A stretch of 64,000 nt of DNA from positions 124,001-188,000 of the forward strand of contig NZ_JAUMKC010000003.1 of NCBI RefSeq assembly GCF_030519355.1. The letters are read 5' to 3'. Shown here piece by piece: positions 42,560 to 51,791 of the stretch; position 1 is the first letter of the stretch; each line of letters begins with the position of its first letter. Position numbers and translations under genes: made by a program. Below the pieces are notes generated by a model that saw nothing but the letters and a program-made list of their open reading frames with translations, was not told where the DNA came from and did no database searches. Source of the stretch: Mucilaginibacter sp. L3T2-6 (lineage in GTDB: Bacteria; Bacteroidota; Bacteroidia; Sphingobacteriales; Sphingobacteriaceae).

Positions 42560-42592
42560 ATACAGCCTTGAATCAAAGATTTAAGGCTGTAT
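42560..42592 (+). terminator. Stem-loop after the alpha/beta hydrolase gene
   Basis: ATACAGCCTT (42,560-42,569) pairs with AAGGCTGTAT (42,583-42,592), a perfect 10-bp stem, followed by AATTACTTGTT. It begins 17 bp after the stop codon at 42,542. The long loop and weak T-run make it a moderate terminator. Confidence 0.6.
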
Positions 42593-42681
42593 AATTACTT
42601 GTTCCTCGTTTAGATGTCTTTGAAGCTTTTTTTGGTGAACACTTGCATTTTAAGCCTTAAATTTGAATAAAACTATCTAAT

Positions 42682-43569
42682 ATGAGCGGAATCAGGAAAG
42701 AAGACATCAAACAGGAAGTGTTTGACCTTTATGACGACTATGCGCACAGCCGGGTAAACCGCCGTCAGTTTGTAGAGAAGCTATCATTGTATGCCGTAGG
42801 GGGACTGACTGTACCGGCGTTGATGAGCTTTTTAATGCCGGATTATAAAAGTAATATTGAGGTTAACCCGGACGATCCTCAGCTAAAATCTGAATATATT
42901 TATTACGACTCTCGGAAAGGTGGTGGCAAAATAAAAGCGCTACTGTCAAAACCGGCAAATGCGAAAGGGAAATTAGGCGGTATTGTAGTGGTTCATGAAA
43001 ATCGCGGGCTTAACCCTTACATAGAAGATGTGGCCAGGCGGGCGGCTCTTGCAGGTTTTATCACTATCGCGCCGGATGCACTTACTCCGCTTGGCGGCTA
43101 TCCTGGTAATGATGACGCCGGGCGCGAGATGCAGGCCAAGCGCGATAAGGGCGAAATGGAACAGGATTTTATCGACGCGTTTAATTACCTAAAAAATGAT
43201 AAAGACTGCAACGGCAAGGTTGGGGTGGTAGGCTTTTGCTACGGCGGTGGTATTGCCAATATGATGGCGGTGCGAGTTCCGGACCTGGCGGCAGCTGTTC
43301 CGTTTTATGGCGCCCAGCCTGCTGCCGATGAGGTTCCTAAAATTAAAGCGCCCCTGTTACTCCACTACGCGGCGCTTGATAGCCGTATCACCGGCGGCTG
43401 GCCGGCATACGAGGCCGCCCTAAAGGCTAATAACAAGCAATACCAGGCATTTATATACGAAAATGCTAATCACGGGTTTCATAATAACACTACGCCCCGT
43501 TATGATAAAGCAGCGGCAGAACTGGCCTGGAAGCGTACCATCGATTTTTTTAGAGAATACCTGAAGTAG
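42682..43569 (+). CDS. Dienelactone hydrolase family protein, probably Tat-exported
   Basis: 295 residues. The catalytic Cys is C186 in [16 protein letters not shown], with later D and H in [11 protein letters not shown] and [10 protein letters not shown]. The first about 50 residues contain [20 protein letters not shown], a twin-arginine-like motif (R27, R28) followed by a hydrophobic stretch, suggesting Tat export to the periplasm rather than the usual cytosolic location. Substrate unknown; the family hydrolyses dienelactones and other esters. Confidence 0.88.
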   Translation: MSGIRKEDIKQEVFDLYDDYAHSRVNRRQFVEKLSLYAVGGLTVPALMSFLMPDYKSNIEVNPDDPQLKSEYIYYDSRKGGGKIKALLSKPANAKGKLGGIVVVHENRGLNPYIEDVARRAALAGFITIAPDALTPLGGYPGNDDAGREMQAKRDKGEMEQDFIDAFNYLKNDKDCNGKVGVVGFCYGGGIANMMAVRVPDLAAAVPFYGAQPAADEVPKIKAPLLLHYAALDSRITGGWPAYEAALKANNKQYQAFIYENANHGFHNNTTPRYDKAAAELAWKRTIDFFREYLK

Positions 43570-43596
43570 AAGCGGCGCTTTATGTATCAGTAGTAA

Positions 43597-43944
43597 TTAG
43601 CACACCAAACCGGGATTTGGATAGTTATCGCTTTGGTCTTCGGCAACATTGTCGATGCATTGAAAATCCTTTTCAACCAGCAGGTAAAGCGGGCCTTTTT
43701 GCCCGAAGCCAACCTTGTCTGTTTCTATCCACTCATCTACCCAATTGGAGGGCATAAATATGGTGATCTTGTTATTTGTGAATTCGGCCCATAGGGATGG
43801 CGCGTTACCTTTTTGCAAAGCATAAGTCAATTGCGATGGTCCAAAATCCACTATCTCTTCTATATAGCCATCCTGCCCAAACCTGGCTATGTCCGGCATC
43901 GATAACCTGTATCTTACCGAATTTCCTTTAATGCGCACTTTCAT
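43597..43944 (-). CDS. DUF7009-like small protein, 115 aa
   Basis: A short beta-rich protein (KVRIKGNSVRYRLSMPDIAR, then ITIFMPSNWVDEWIETDKVG), with a C-terminus rich in acidic residues. I recall such proteins as a small conserved family (DUF7009) located beside the siroheme gene, without a known activity. It overlaps the CobA gene by 17 bp and is translated after it, so the two are coupled. A role in siroheme or nitrite metabolism is inferred from position only. Confidence 0.65.
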   Translation of the reverse strand: MKVRIKGNSVRYRLSMPDIARFGQDGYIEEIVDFGPSQLTYALQKGNAPSLWAEFTNNKITIFMPSNWVDEWIETDKVGFGQKGPLYLLVEKDFQCIDNVAEDQSDNYPNPGLVC

Positions 43945-44689
43945 AAGCTTCCATATTTACAATATCTTTCAACTCAACTACATTCCCGATAATAATAATG
44001 GCGGGATAAGTTAAACCATTATCAGCAGCTATTGCCGGCAGATTTTTAACCAGCCCCGATGCTGACTTTTGATGTTTAAGCGATGCATGCTGTATAATGG
44101 CCGCCGCAGTTTCTCCCCTGCCTTCACGTATATAGGTCTCAGCAATCGAAGCGAGTTGTTTCATGCCCATATAAATTACTACAGTGGCGTTGCTCTGCAT
44201 GGCCAACCGCAAATCGGCCGATAAGGATCCATCTTTTTTAGTGCCGGTCAGCATCCAAATGCCTTCGCTGATAGAGCGGTGTGTAAGCGGGATATCTTCC
44301 AGCCCGCAAGCCTGCATGCTGGTAATGCCTGGAATAAAATGGGTTTTAATGCCCAGCTGCCGTGCAAAAATGATCTCCTCAAACCCCCTGCCGAAAATAA
44401 ACGGGTCGCCTCCCTTAAGTCGTACCACCTTGCCCTTGTTAAAGCAGAAATGCTTTATCATATCAAGAATTTCTTCCTGCGGGGTATATTTTCCATAAGG
44501 CTGTTTGCCTACATATATTTTATCGGCAGTTCCGGGGGCTATATCGAGTAATTCTTTATTCGCCAGGTTATCATATAGTACAACATTCGCTTGTTGCAAT
44601 ACTTTATATCCTTTAATCGTAAGCAAATCAGGATCGCCTGGACCTGCACCTAATACGAATAATTCGGGAATCGTTTCTTTTCCATTCAT
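43928..44689 (-). CDS. cobA: Uroporphyrinogen-III C-methyltransferase (SUMT)
   Basis: 253 residues with the methylase motifs VLGAGPGDPDLLTIKG at the N-terminus, VRLKGGDPFIFGRGFEEI and PGITSMQACGLEDIPLTHR. It methylates uroporphyrinogen III twice with S-adenosylmethionine to precorrin-2, the first committed step to siroheme. It is the single-domain form, lacking CysG dehydrogenase/ferrochelatase domains. It is divergent from nirB, whose product needs siroheme, with a shared 282-bp region carrying an Fnr-like palindrome. Confidence 0.93.
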   Translation of the reverse strand: MNGKETIPELFVLGAGPGDPDLLTIKGYKVLQQANVVLYDNLANKELLDIAPGTADKIYVGKQPYGKYTPQEEILDMIKHFCFNKGKVVRLKGGDPFIFGRGFEEIIFARQLGIKTHFIPGITSMQACGLEDIPLTHRSISEGIWMLTGTKKDGSLSADLRLAMQSNATVVIYMGMKQLASIAETYIREGRGETAAAIIQHASLKHQKSASGLVKNLPAIAADNGLTYPAIIIIGNVVELKDIVNMEAYESAH

Positions 44690-44764
44690 TTTATCGTTAT
44701 TAAATCAAAAAAATGTCAACATTATTTATAAATAGAAATTTTTTGCCAAAATTATCTAACAATT

Positions 44765-44778
44765 ATGATTTAAATCAT
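44765..44778. promoter_or_regulatory. Fnr-like palindrome ATGATTTAAATCAT
   Basis: A perfect 14-bp dyad with the TGAT-N4-ATCA core of Crp/Fnr-family sites, in the AT-rich gap between cobA and nirB (76 bp from cobA, 194 bp from nirB). The Fnr-like regulator encoded at 47,967-48,653 is the obvious candidate to bind it. It could control both genes. Confidence 0.55.
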
Positions 44779-44971
44779 AAAATTATCGCAAAAAATGAGT
44801 AATATTTTATGTTTTTATTATAGAAATTATAAAAATAAACTATTTAGATTAAATATCATTGACATTTTTTGATTAAAGCCAAAAAAATACCGAACATTGT
44901 TATACTAAATGCAGGCTGGTCGCAAATTTGAATGCGTTTAGTTAATAATTGCTTTAACAATTAAAAAAAAT

Positions 44972-47461
44972 ATGTCGAAACCGACCATTATAGTAGTTGG
45001 CAACGGTATGGTTGGCTACAAATTTTGTGAAAAACTTGTGGCCAGGTCGTCTGATTACGAAATTATAGTATTTGGCGAAGAGCCCCGCCGCGCGTATGAC
45101 AGGGTTCACCTGAGTGAATACTTCGCAGGTAAATCAGCAGAAGGCCTTTCGCTTTCGACAGGTGCCTGGTATTCTGATAATCGCATCAAGCTCTATCTTG
45201 ATGATCCAATACAGGAAATCAACAGGACGGCAAAAACAATTCATTCGTTAAAAGGACTAAGCCTAAAATATGACTACCTGGTACTGGCGACCGGCTCGTC
45301 GGCTTTTGTGCCAGACTTGCCCGGCGTTGAAAAGGAGGGTGTGTTTGTGTACCGAACCCTGGAAGATCTTGACTTGATAAGGGCCTACGCAGTTAATGCA
45401 AAGAGGGGCGCCGTGATGGGCGGCGGCCTTCTTGGCCTGGAGGCAGCCAAGGCGCTGATAGATCTCGGTATCGGCGAAACTCACGTAGTTGAATTTGCCC
45501 CGCGGTTAATGCCCCGCCAAATTGATTCTGCCGGCAGTTTGATGCTGCAATCCAAACTTAAACAATTAGGGCTGAATGTTCACCTGAATAAAACCACTAC
45601 CCATATAGCGGGTGAACACAAAATAGAGGCCTTAAAATTTAATGATGATACCGACCTGCCGGTTGATATGCTTATAATAAGCGCCGGTATCCGCCCGCGC
45701 GACGAATTGGCCAAATTAGCGGGCCTGCAGACAGGCACGCGCGGCGGCATTATTGTTAATGAAAAAATGCAGACCAGCGATGCGTCGATTTTTGCTATTG
45801 GCGAGTGTGCGCTGTATGAAAATGTGATTTACGGCCTGGTTGCCCCGGGTTACGAAATGGCTGATGTTGTTGTATCGCAATTGATGGGTACAGAAAAATC
45901 ATTCCATGGATTTGATATGAGCACCAAGCTTAAGCTGATAGGTATTGATGTTGCCAGCTTTGGCGATGCATTTATAACCGAACCAGATTGCCGGACGATT
46001 ATTTTTGAGGATACCCATAAAGGCGTTTATAAGCGGATTAATATCAGCAATGATGGCAAATACCTGCTCGGCGGAATCCTGATTGGAGAAGCCGAAGCAT
46101 ATAACATGTTGCTGCAGACTGTCAATAATAAATTGGTGTTGCCGCCCAATCCGGGCGACCTGGTGCTTGGTCCGCGGGTTGAAAGCGGAAGCGAGGGGGT
46201 GGGTGTATTGAGTCTTCCGGACGATGCGTTGATCTGCTCGTGCGAAGCGGTAACTAAGCTGGCTATCTGTAGTGCGGTTGAGGATGGTTGCGATACCATT
46301 GATGGTATAAAAAAATGCACCAGGGCGGGCACTGGCTGCGGCGGCTGCCTTCCACTGGTGAAGGATCTGATTGCCGGAACCATGAAGGCTAATGGCCGGT
46401 ATATTAAAAATGTGATATGCGAACATTTTGACTACTCCAGGCAGGAGCTTTATGATTTGGTTAAAATAAATCAGCTAAAAAGTTACGACCTGGTGCTTGA
46501 TCATTTCGGCAAAGGCGACGGCTGCGAGGTTTGTAAACCGGCGGTAGCCAGTATTCTTTCGAGCTTGTGGAATGATGTGATTGTGAAGCAGGATACCATA
46601 CAGGATAGTAATGACCGTTTCCTGGCCAACATCCAGAAAGGCGGCACTTACTCAGTAGTTCCGCGTGTGCCGGGTGGCGAAATTACTGCGGATAAATTAA
46701 TCGTATTGGGGCAGATTGCTAAGAAGTATGGGCTTTATTCCAAAATAACCGGCGGGCAGCGCATAGACTTATTTGGCGCGCACTTAAACGACCTGCCGCT
46801 GATATGGGAAGAGCTGGTAGATGCAGGTTTTGAAAGCGGTCACGCGTATGGTAAGGCACTCCGAACAGTGAAAAGTTGTGTAGGCAGTACGTGGTGCCGT
46901 TTCGGTTTGCATGACAGCGTTTCGTTTGCCATTGAAATTGAGGAACGGTATAAAGGTATCCGCGCTCCGCATAAAATAAAAGGCGGCGTAAGTGGCTGTA
47001 TTCGCGAATGTGCCGAAGCGCAATCTAAAGACTTTGGTGTTATCGCCACTGAAAAAGGCTGGAATCTTTATGTATGCGGCAACGGTGGCTCAAAGCCTCA
47101 ACACGCGCAATTGCTGGCTGGTGATATCAGCAAAGAAACATTGGTTAGATACCTCGACCGTTTCCTGATGTTTTACATCAAGACCGCCGACCCCCTGGCC
47201 CGCACCGCTACATGGCTGAATAAAATGGACGGCGGCCTAAGTTACCTTAAGAACGTAGTTGTAAATGATAGCCTTGGCATTGGCGCGCAGCTGGAAGAGG
47301 AAATGCAATCGTTGGTGAACAGCTACCATTGCGAGTGGACTGAGGTGGTTAATAGCCCGGAGTTGCGAAAGCGTTTTGCACATTTTATTAACGCGCCGCA
47401 GGAAAAAGATCCGACGGTGAAATTTGAGCCGATGCGCGAACAACTGAAGGCAAAGTGGTAG
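44972..47461 (+). CDS. nirB: Nitrite reductase [NAD(P)H] large subunit
   Basis: 829 residues, full length. Domain order: FAD/NAD(P)H diaphorase (about 1-400, start IIVVGNGMVGYKFCEKL), BFD-like [2Fe-2S] domains (LICSCEAVTKLAIC, then TRAGTGCGGCLP), and the nitrite/sulfite reductase ferredoxin-like and siroheme/[4Fe-4S] domains. The latter carry SCVGSTWCRFG and GCIRECAEAQSK, the four cluster/siroheme cysteines (C-x5-C and C-x3-C). With NirD it reduces nitrite to ammonium using NAD(P)H in the cytosol. Siroheme comes through the divergent cobA gene. Confidence 0.95.
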   Translation: MSKPTIIVVGNGMVGYKFCEKLVARSSDYEIIVFGEEPRRAYDRVHLSEYFAGKSAEGLSLSTGAWYSDNRIKLYLDDPIQEINRTAKTIHSLKGLSLKYDYLVLATGSSAFVPDLPGVEKEGVFVYRTLEDLDLIRAYAVNAKRGAVMGGGLLGLEAAKALIDLGIGETHVVEFAPRLMPRQIDSAGSLMLQSKLKQLGLNVHLNKTTTHIAGEHKIEALKFNDDTDLPVDMLIISAGIRPRDELAKLAGLQTGTRGGIIVNEKMQTSDASIFAIGECALYENVIYGLVAPGYEMADVVVSQLMGTEKSFHGFDMSTKLKLIGIDVASFGDAFITEPDCRTIIFEDTHKGVYKRINISNDGKYLLGGILIGEAEAYNMLLQTVNNKLVLPPNPGDLVLGPRVESGSEGVGVLSLPDDALICSCEAVTKLAICSAVEDGCDTIDGIKKCTRAGTGCGGCLPLVKDLIAGTMKANGRYIKNVICEHFDYSRQELYDLVKINQLKSYDLVLDHFGKGDGCEVCKPAVASILSSLWNDVIVKQDTIQDSNDRFLANIQKGGTYSVVPRVPGGEITADKLIVLGQIAKKYGLYSKITGGQRIDLFGAHLNDLPLIWEELVDAGFESGHAYGKALRTVKSCVGSTWCRFGLHDSVSFAIEIEERYKGIRAPHKIKGGVSGCIRECAEAQSKDFGVIATEKGWNLYVCGNGGSKPQHAQLLAGDISKETLVRYLDRFLMFYIKTADPLARTATWLNKMDGGLSYLKNVVVNDSLGIGAQLEEEMQSLVNSYHCEWTEVVNSPELRKRFAHFINAPQEKDPTVKFEPMREQLKAKW

Positions 47462-47602
47462 AGGGGGTTCAATGGTAGATAGCCCCTTGCTTGTGTTGCT
47501 GCCAATGTTTTGCTCCTAACGGAGCTGGTGGACATTTGGACGCTGGATAAACGACACCGATTGGTTGATATTTCGGATTTAGATTTTAATATTTTTTAGC
47601 AT

Positions 47603-47956
47603 ATGGAAACATTAGTTGATTTAAAATGGATAATGGCTTGCTATAGCGATGACATTCCTGAGAACGGTGGGGCCTGTATTAAGCATGGCGATGAGCAAAT
47701 CGCCATTTATAACTTTTCGCGTCGCGGCGAATGGTTTGCAACCCAAAACCTATGTCCGCATAAGCAGCAGATGGTTTTGTCGCGCGGCATGATAGGCAGT
47801 ACCGGCCATGCTTGCGAGCCAAAGGTAGCCTGTCCGTTTCATAAGAAAACATTTTCGCTGCTGACCGGCGAATGCCTGAGCGGGGAAGATTTCCGGATAA
47901 AAACCTACCCCGTTAAAGTTCACGATGGGAGGGTTTATATAGGTGTGGCTGCTTAA
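47603..47956 (+). CDS. nirD: Nitrite reductase small subunit, Rieske type
   Basis: 117 residues with a complete Rieske [2Fe-2S] ligand set: NLCPHKQQ (C-x-H) and KVACPFHKKTFS (C-x2-H), unlike the cluster-less enterobacterial NirD and like the NasE type. It assembles with NirB and supports nitrite reduction. It lies 141 bp after nirB in the same direction; that longer gap may hold its own promoter. Confidence 0.92.
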   Translation: METLVDLKWIMACYSDDIPENGGACIKHGDEQIAIYNFSRRGEWFATQNLCPHKQQMVLSRGMIGSTGHACEPKVACPFHKKTFSLLTGECLSGEDFRIKTYPVKVHDGRVYIGVAA

Positions 47957-47966
47957 TTAGCGGCTG

Positions 47967-48653
47967 TTACCGACCGGCTAGTTTTGCAAGTTTACGCAGA
48001 TTGGTTATGGCGATACTTTTGCCCGATACTGCGATCAGTTTCTCTTTTACCAGCTCATTGATCATGCGGAAGACGGTTTCGTAGGTCGCCCCGGCGAATG
48101 ATGCAAGGTCCTGCCGGCTGAGGTTGGTATTAATGAATCCGGCTTCAGTTTCGCCGAATAGCTCTTTTAGATGAAGAAGTGCGTCAGCAACTCTGCTTTT
48201 TACGGGCATATGAACCAGGTTGCGCATCCTTTTTTCAGACTCGTAAAGCTCTTGTGCGAAAAAGTGCAATAACTCACTCGCAAACCCACTGTTGGTTTTA
48301 AGTGTAGCTTCGAACAATTTATTATCAATAAAACAAACGGTACTTGGCTCGAGCGCTGCGGCAGATATGGGATAAACGAAATTATTGCCTAATCCCCGGT
48401 GGCCGAGCATCGCGCCACCCTTTGCAAAACGTATAATTAAATCCTTGTCTTCATTCCATTTCTTGTACACCTTCATGCTGCCGGCGTAAACGAAGTACAC
48501 ACCGGTAACAGGTTCACCTTCTTTAAAAAGGACTTCTCCTTTTTTAAGCTTGAGGTTCTTTCTTCCGGAAAATATTGCCGGACGCCATTCTTCCAGGCAA
48601 TTTTGGCACATAAAACAGCTGTCGGCCTCACAAATCGAAATATTTTTCCTCAT
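47967..48653 (-). CDS. Crp/Fnr regulator with four N-terminal cysteines
   Basis: 228 residues. The N-terminus has C8, C13, C16 and C19 (ICEADSCFMCQNCLEEW), spacing C-x4-C-x2-C-x2-C, which could hold an Fe-S cluster as in Fnr but with different spacing from the E. coli protein. A cyclic-nucleotide-binding barrel (KKGEVLFKEGEPVTGVYFVY) and a C-terminal HTH (LSRQDLASFAGATYETVFRM) follow. The location between nirBD and the nitrate operon makes it the probable nitrogen-oxide or oxygen-responsive regulator of the locus. It is convergent with nirD (10 bp). Confidence 0.88.
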   Translation of the reverse strand: MRKNISICEADSCFMCQNCLEEWRPAIFSGRKNLKLKKGEVLFKEGEPVTGVYFVYAGSMKVYKKWNEDKDLIIRFAKGGAMLGHRGLGNNFVYPISAAALEPSTVCFIDNKLFEATLKTNSGFASELLHFFAQELYESEKRMRNLVHMPVKSRVADALLHLKELFGETEAGFINTNLSRQDLASFAGATYETVFRMINELVKEKLIAVSGKSIAITNLRKLAKLAGR

Positions 48654-49159
48654 TTTTTTTGGATTTGTGTAAATAATACACTTTGAACGACATGTAATTG
48701 ATTCAAGATGCGAATTTGTGATTGTAAATAACTAATATTTCCTAAGATTTTAATTTTTTTTTACATCATTTTGAATTATTTCATTTTCAATGTAAAAAAA
48801 CGACGTTTATTAATTGTGATGCTACTTAATATCAATTTTTTATTGAAAAAAGTCCTTAAAATAAAATGTAAAACTCGTATTTAAAGTTAGTTGTGTCTCA
48901 AAATAAATTTAAATTTTCGTAAAAAATAACTTAAATATAATATATATCATAAAAATTGGTCGTTTTAGGATTTTTTATTGCGAAAAAACATTAATAAAGG
49001 TATATTTACATTAATGTCATCGAAATAAATATCAAAGAATAAAAATTTAACGCTTATGGTTGAAATATAAATAGAAAATAAAAAAAATCCCCGCCCGGAG
49101 GTCGCACTCCAGGCAGGGCTAACAGTTTTTCTTGCTTTAACATAAAAAAACTACATCAA
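48654..49159. promoter_or_regulatory. AT-rich control region of the nitrate operon
   Basis: 506 bp without a gene, between the Fnr-like regulator and the porin gene, so it holds their divergent promoters. TTTTTTTACAT (48,756-48,766) and ATGTAAAAAAA (48,790-48,800) form an inverted pair around a Crp-like dyad TGAA-TTAT-TTCA (48,772-48,783), a good operator candidate. The distal part carries an attenuator-like hairpin just before the porin. The length suggests complex control. Confidence 0.5.
49089..49130 (+). promoter_or_regulatory. Leader hairpin plus U-tract before the porin gene
   Basis: CCCCGCCCGGAG (49,089-49,100) and CTCCAGGCAGGG (49,107-49,118) form a 12-position stem with two C-A mismatches around loop GTCGCA. 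CTAACAGTTTTT follows, with the ATG 30 bp further at 49,160. The GC-rich stem stands out in an extremely AT-rich region. Its terminator-like form ahead of the first gene suggests attenuation of the nitrate operon. Nitrate operons of other phyla use leader antitermination, but I see no ANTAR-type protein here. Confidence 0.5.
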
Positions 49160-50482
49160 ATGTACAAAAATGTATTAAATCAATGCATTGTTGTGCTTAT
49201 TGTCTTGTTTGGGTCGTCTTTTTCGGCATTATCTCAAACACTAAGCACAACCACGCCGGGAATAGCGTCTGGCGGCAAGCAATCGGATCATCCTCCGACG
49301 GAAAACGCTGCCGCTTCCAAACCACAAGAAGCAGATACCACATGGAAGCCCGTTCGGCGCCCCTGGGGATATGCCTTTGGCGACTTTTACTATAATGCAC
49401 ACGCTGATGCGGCCAACCGCGGCGCTGAAACGAATTACAACGGTGTGCCCAAATACCGCAATGCCTTCCAGTTTCGCCGTATTTATTTAGGGTACGATTA
49501 CGACATCAACAAAAAATTTTCAGTAGAACTATTGCTGGCCTCTGAGCCATCGGCAAATACCAATCCATCAGCGGGTACCGCCATTTCGGGAGGAGATAAT
49601 CTTGCCGATAACAAAATGTCGTTTTATATCAAACTGATCAACCTGCGCTGGAAAAATATATGGAACGGTACGGACCTTATTGTCGGAAACCAATGGACGC
49701 CGGGCTGGCCTTTGCTTACGGAGAAGATATGGGGTTATCGTTTCATAGAGAAAACGGTAGCTGATGTTCACCGGAATAACCCATGGGACTTTGGCGCCGG
49801 CTTGCAGGGTACATTCGATCCAGGCACTAAGAACTTTGGCTACGACGTGTTGATCGGGAACAATACGTCGTCCAGCCTTTTATCCGCGGCGAATGCCAAT
49901 ACCGGATTTTATAAGGCATTTTACGGGGACGTGTACGCTAAATTTTTCGATCAAAAACTGGTTATAGACCTGTACGCCGACTATATGAAAACCGCACCGG
50001 CCACGGCCACTGTTGGTGGGCAAGCCCGGAATACGGTGAAAGGGTTTATTGCTTACACTACACCTAAACTTACATTCGGAGTGGAGGCATACACGCAAAA
50101 AATAGCCAATGCCGTAACCAATAAGGCTACAAAACTGGCTGAAGATGCAACCATAAATGCCATATCAGTTTATGCTCATGGGGCCATTTATAAAGATAAG
50201 TTAAGGTTCTTCGTGCGGTACGATAGCTACAACCCCGACAAGGATTTTATTGCAGCGGATACTTATAACATAAATACTAACCTGCCGGCTTACAGCCCCT
50301 TTACCAAAGAACAATCATTGTCGGGCGGTTTAGACTTTATACCGGCCAAAGCCATACACTTTTCGCCTAACGTGTGGTACATCAGCTATCACGACCAGAG
50401 AAATTCAATCGTAAGCGGCTACCTGCCTAATGACCATGTTTTGGTTTACCGGCTTACCTTCTTTTACACTTTTGGTAAATAA
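49160..50482 (+). CDS. Outer-membrane porin of the nitrate operon
   Basis: 440 residues with a signal peptide (MYKNVLNQCIVVLIVLFGSS, cleavage near ALSQ). The mature part has a Ser/Thr/Pro-rich N-terminal stretch and then a beta-barrel with alternating aromatic strands (FRRIYLGYDYDINKKFSVEL, LRFFVRYDSYNPD) and a C-terminal strand ending YRLTFFYTFGK. It resembles phosphate-selective-porin-like barrels. As first gene of the operon with narK 6 bp downstream, it probably admits nitrate or nitrite across the outer membrane; that substrate is inferred. Confidence 0.82.
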   Translation: MYKNVLNQCIVVLIVLFGSSFSALSQTLSTTTPGIASGGKQSDHPPTENAAASKPQEADTTWKPVRRPWGYAFGDFYYNAHADAANRGAETNYNGVPKYRNAFQFRRIYLGYDYDINKKFSVELLLASEPSANTNPSAGTAISGGDNLADNKMSFYIKLINLRWKNIWNGTDLIVGNQWTPGWPLLTEKIWGYRFIEKTVADVHRNNPWDFGAGLQGTFDPGTKNFGYDVLIGNNTSSSLLSAANANTGFYKAFYGDVYAKFFDQKLVIDLYADYMKTAPATATVGGQARNTVKGFIAYTTPKLTFGVEAYTQKIANAVTNKATKLAEDATINAISVYAHGAIYKDKLRFFVRYDSYNPDKDFIAADTYNINTNLPAYSPFTKEQSLSGGLDFIPAKAIHFSPNVWYISYHDQRNSIVSGYLPNDHVLVYRLTFFYTFGK

Positions 50483-50488
50483 CATGCT

Positions 50489-51784
50489 ATGAAAAATCAA
50501 CTCACCAAACTCAATATATTTTCGCTGAAGGGCGTACAGATGCGCACTTTTCATATCACCTGGTTTATGTTTTTTGTGTGCTTCTTTGGTTGGTTCGGCC
50601 TCGCGCCGCTTATGCCGACGATTCGCGCAGAGCTTCATTTAACCAAGGCGCAGGTAGGTAATATTATCATCGCTTCAGTAGCTTCCACAATTATTGCCCG
50701 CCTGGTTATAGGCAAGCTATGTGACATTTGGGGGCCAAGAAAAACCGCGGTGCGATTGCTGCTGGTTGGCTCCTTACCGGTTTTTTTGGTAGGGCTGGCG
50801 CATGATTACACTACCTTTTTGTTATTCCGGCTGGCTATCGGGGTTATCGGGGCATCGTTTGTAATTACCCAGTTCCATACCTCTATGATGTTTGCCCCCA
50901 ATATTAAGGGCACAGCTAACGCGGTGACGGGCGGCTGGGGCAACCTGGGCGGGGGCGTAACCAATATGGTGATGCCGCTGATTTTTGCAGCTATAGTGGG
51001 CTTTGGTTATACCAGCGCCGAAGCCTGGAGATTCGCCATGATTGTACCGGGCGTATTGATGCTGACGATTGCCTTTTTGTATTTTAAATATACGAAAGAT
51101 ACGCCCGAAGGTAATTACGACGAGATTGGTTTTATCAAACCCAAATCAGCCAAGACTAATTGGGCGGTATTGGCCGACTGGCGAATCTGGGCCCTTACTT
51201 TGGCTTATGCCATGTGCTTCGGTATGGAAATTACTTTTGATAATGTTGCATCCCTGCACTTTGTCGATTCGTTTCACCTGTCGCAGAGCAGCGCCGGGTT
51301 CTGGGCAGGCGTATTCGGTTTCATGAATATTTTCGCCCGGGCTTTGGGTGGCATAGTATCAGATAAGGCGGGTAGTAAATTCGGCATGCGTGGCAAGGGA
51401 CTATTGCTCGCCGGAGTTCTGCTGCTGGAAGGCTGCGGCCTGTTGATGTTTGCACATGCAGCCTCATTTGCATCTGCAATTGCTTTTATGCTGTTGTTCG
51501 CGCTCTTCCTTAAAATGTCAAACGGGGCTACTTATGGCATCGTTCCATTTGTCGATACAAAAAATGTGGGCCTGGTGGCAGGTGTTGTAGGTGCAGGCGG
51601 CAACCTGGGGGGCATGCTGTTTGGCTTCCTGTTTAAATCATCATCCATTACTTACATACAAGCGTTCACTTACATCGGTTATGCGGTTATTATGGTATCG
51701 CTCATCATACTTGTTACCCGTTTCCGTAAAGATACCGCTGTACAGGAAGAAACCCGGCCTGCTATAGCCGGGAGCATAGCATAA
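50489..51784 (+). CDS. Nitrate/nitrite MFS transporter (NarK/NasA type)
   Basis: 431 residues, about 12 membrane segments. The two nitrate-signature loops of the NNP family are present: TGGWGNLGGGVTNMV and GVVGAGGNLGGMLFG. It would import nitrate and possibly exchange nitrite at the inner membrane. It lies between the porin and the fused nitrate reductase, with gaps of 6 and 7 bp, so they form one operon. It could be called nasA or narK, but the name is uncertain. Confidence 0.92.
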   Translation: MKNQLTKLNIFSLKGVQMRTFHITWFMFFVCFFGWFGLAPLMPTIRAELHLTKAQVGNIIIASVASTIIARLVIGKLCDIWGPRKTAVRLLLVGSLPVFLVGLAHDYTTFLLFRLAIGVIGASFVITQFHTSMMFAPNIKGTANAVTGGWGNLGGGVTNMVMPLIFAAIVGFGYTSAEAWRFAMIVPGVLMLTIAFLYFKYTKDTPEGNYDEIGFIKPKSAKTNWAVLADWRIWALTLAYAMCFGMEITFDNVASLHFVDSFHLSQSSAGFWAGVFGFMNIFARALGGIVSDKAGSKFGMRGKGLLLAGVLLLEGCGLLMFAHAASFASAIAFMLLFALFLKMSNGATYGIVPFVDTKNVGLVAGVVGAGGNLGGMLFGFLFKSSSITYIQAFTYIGYAVIMVSLIILVTRFRKDTAVQEETRPAIAGSIA

Positions 51785-51791
51785 TTATATA

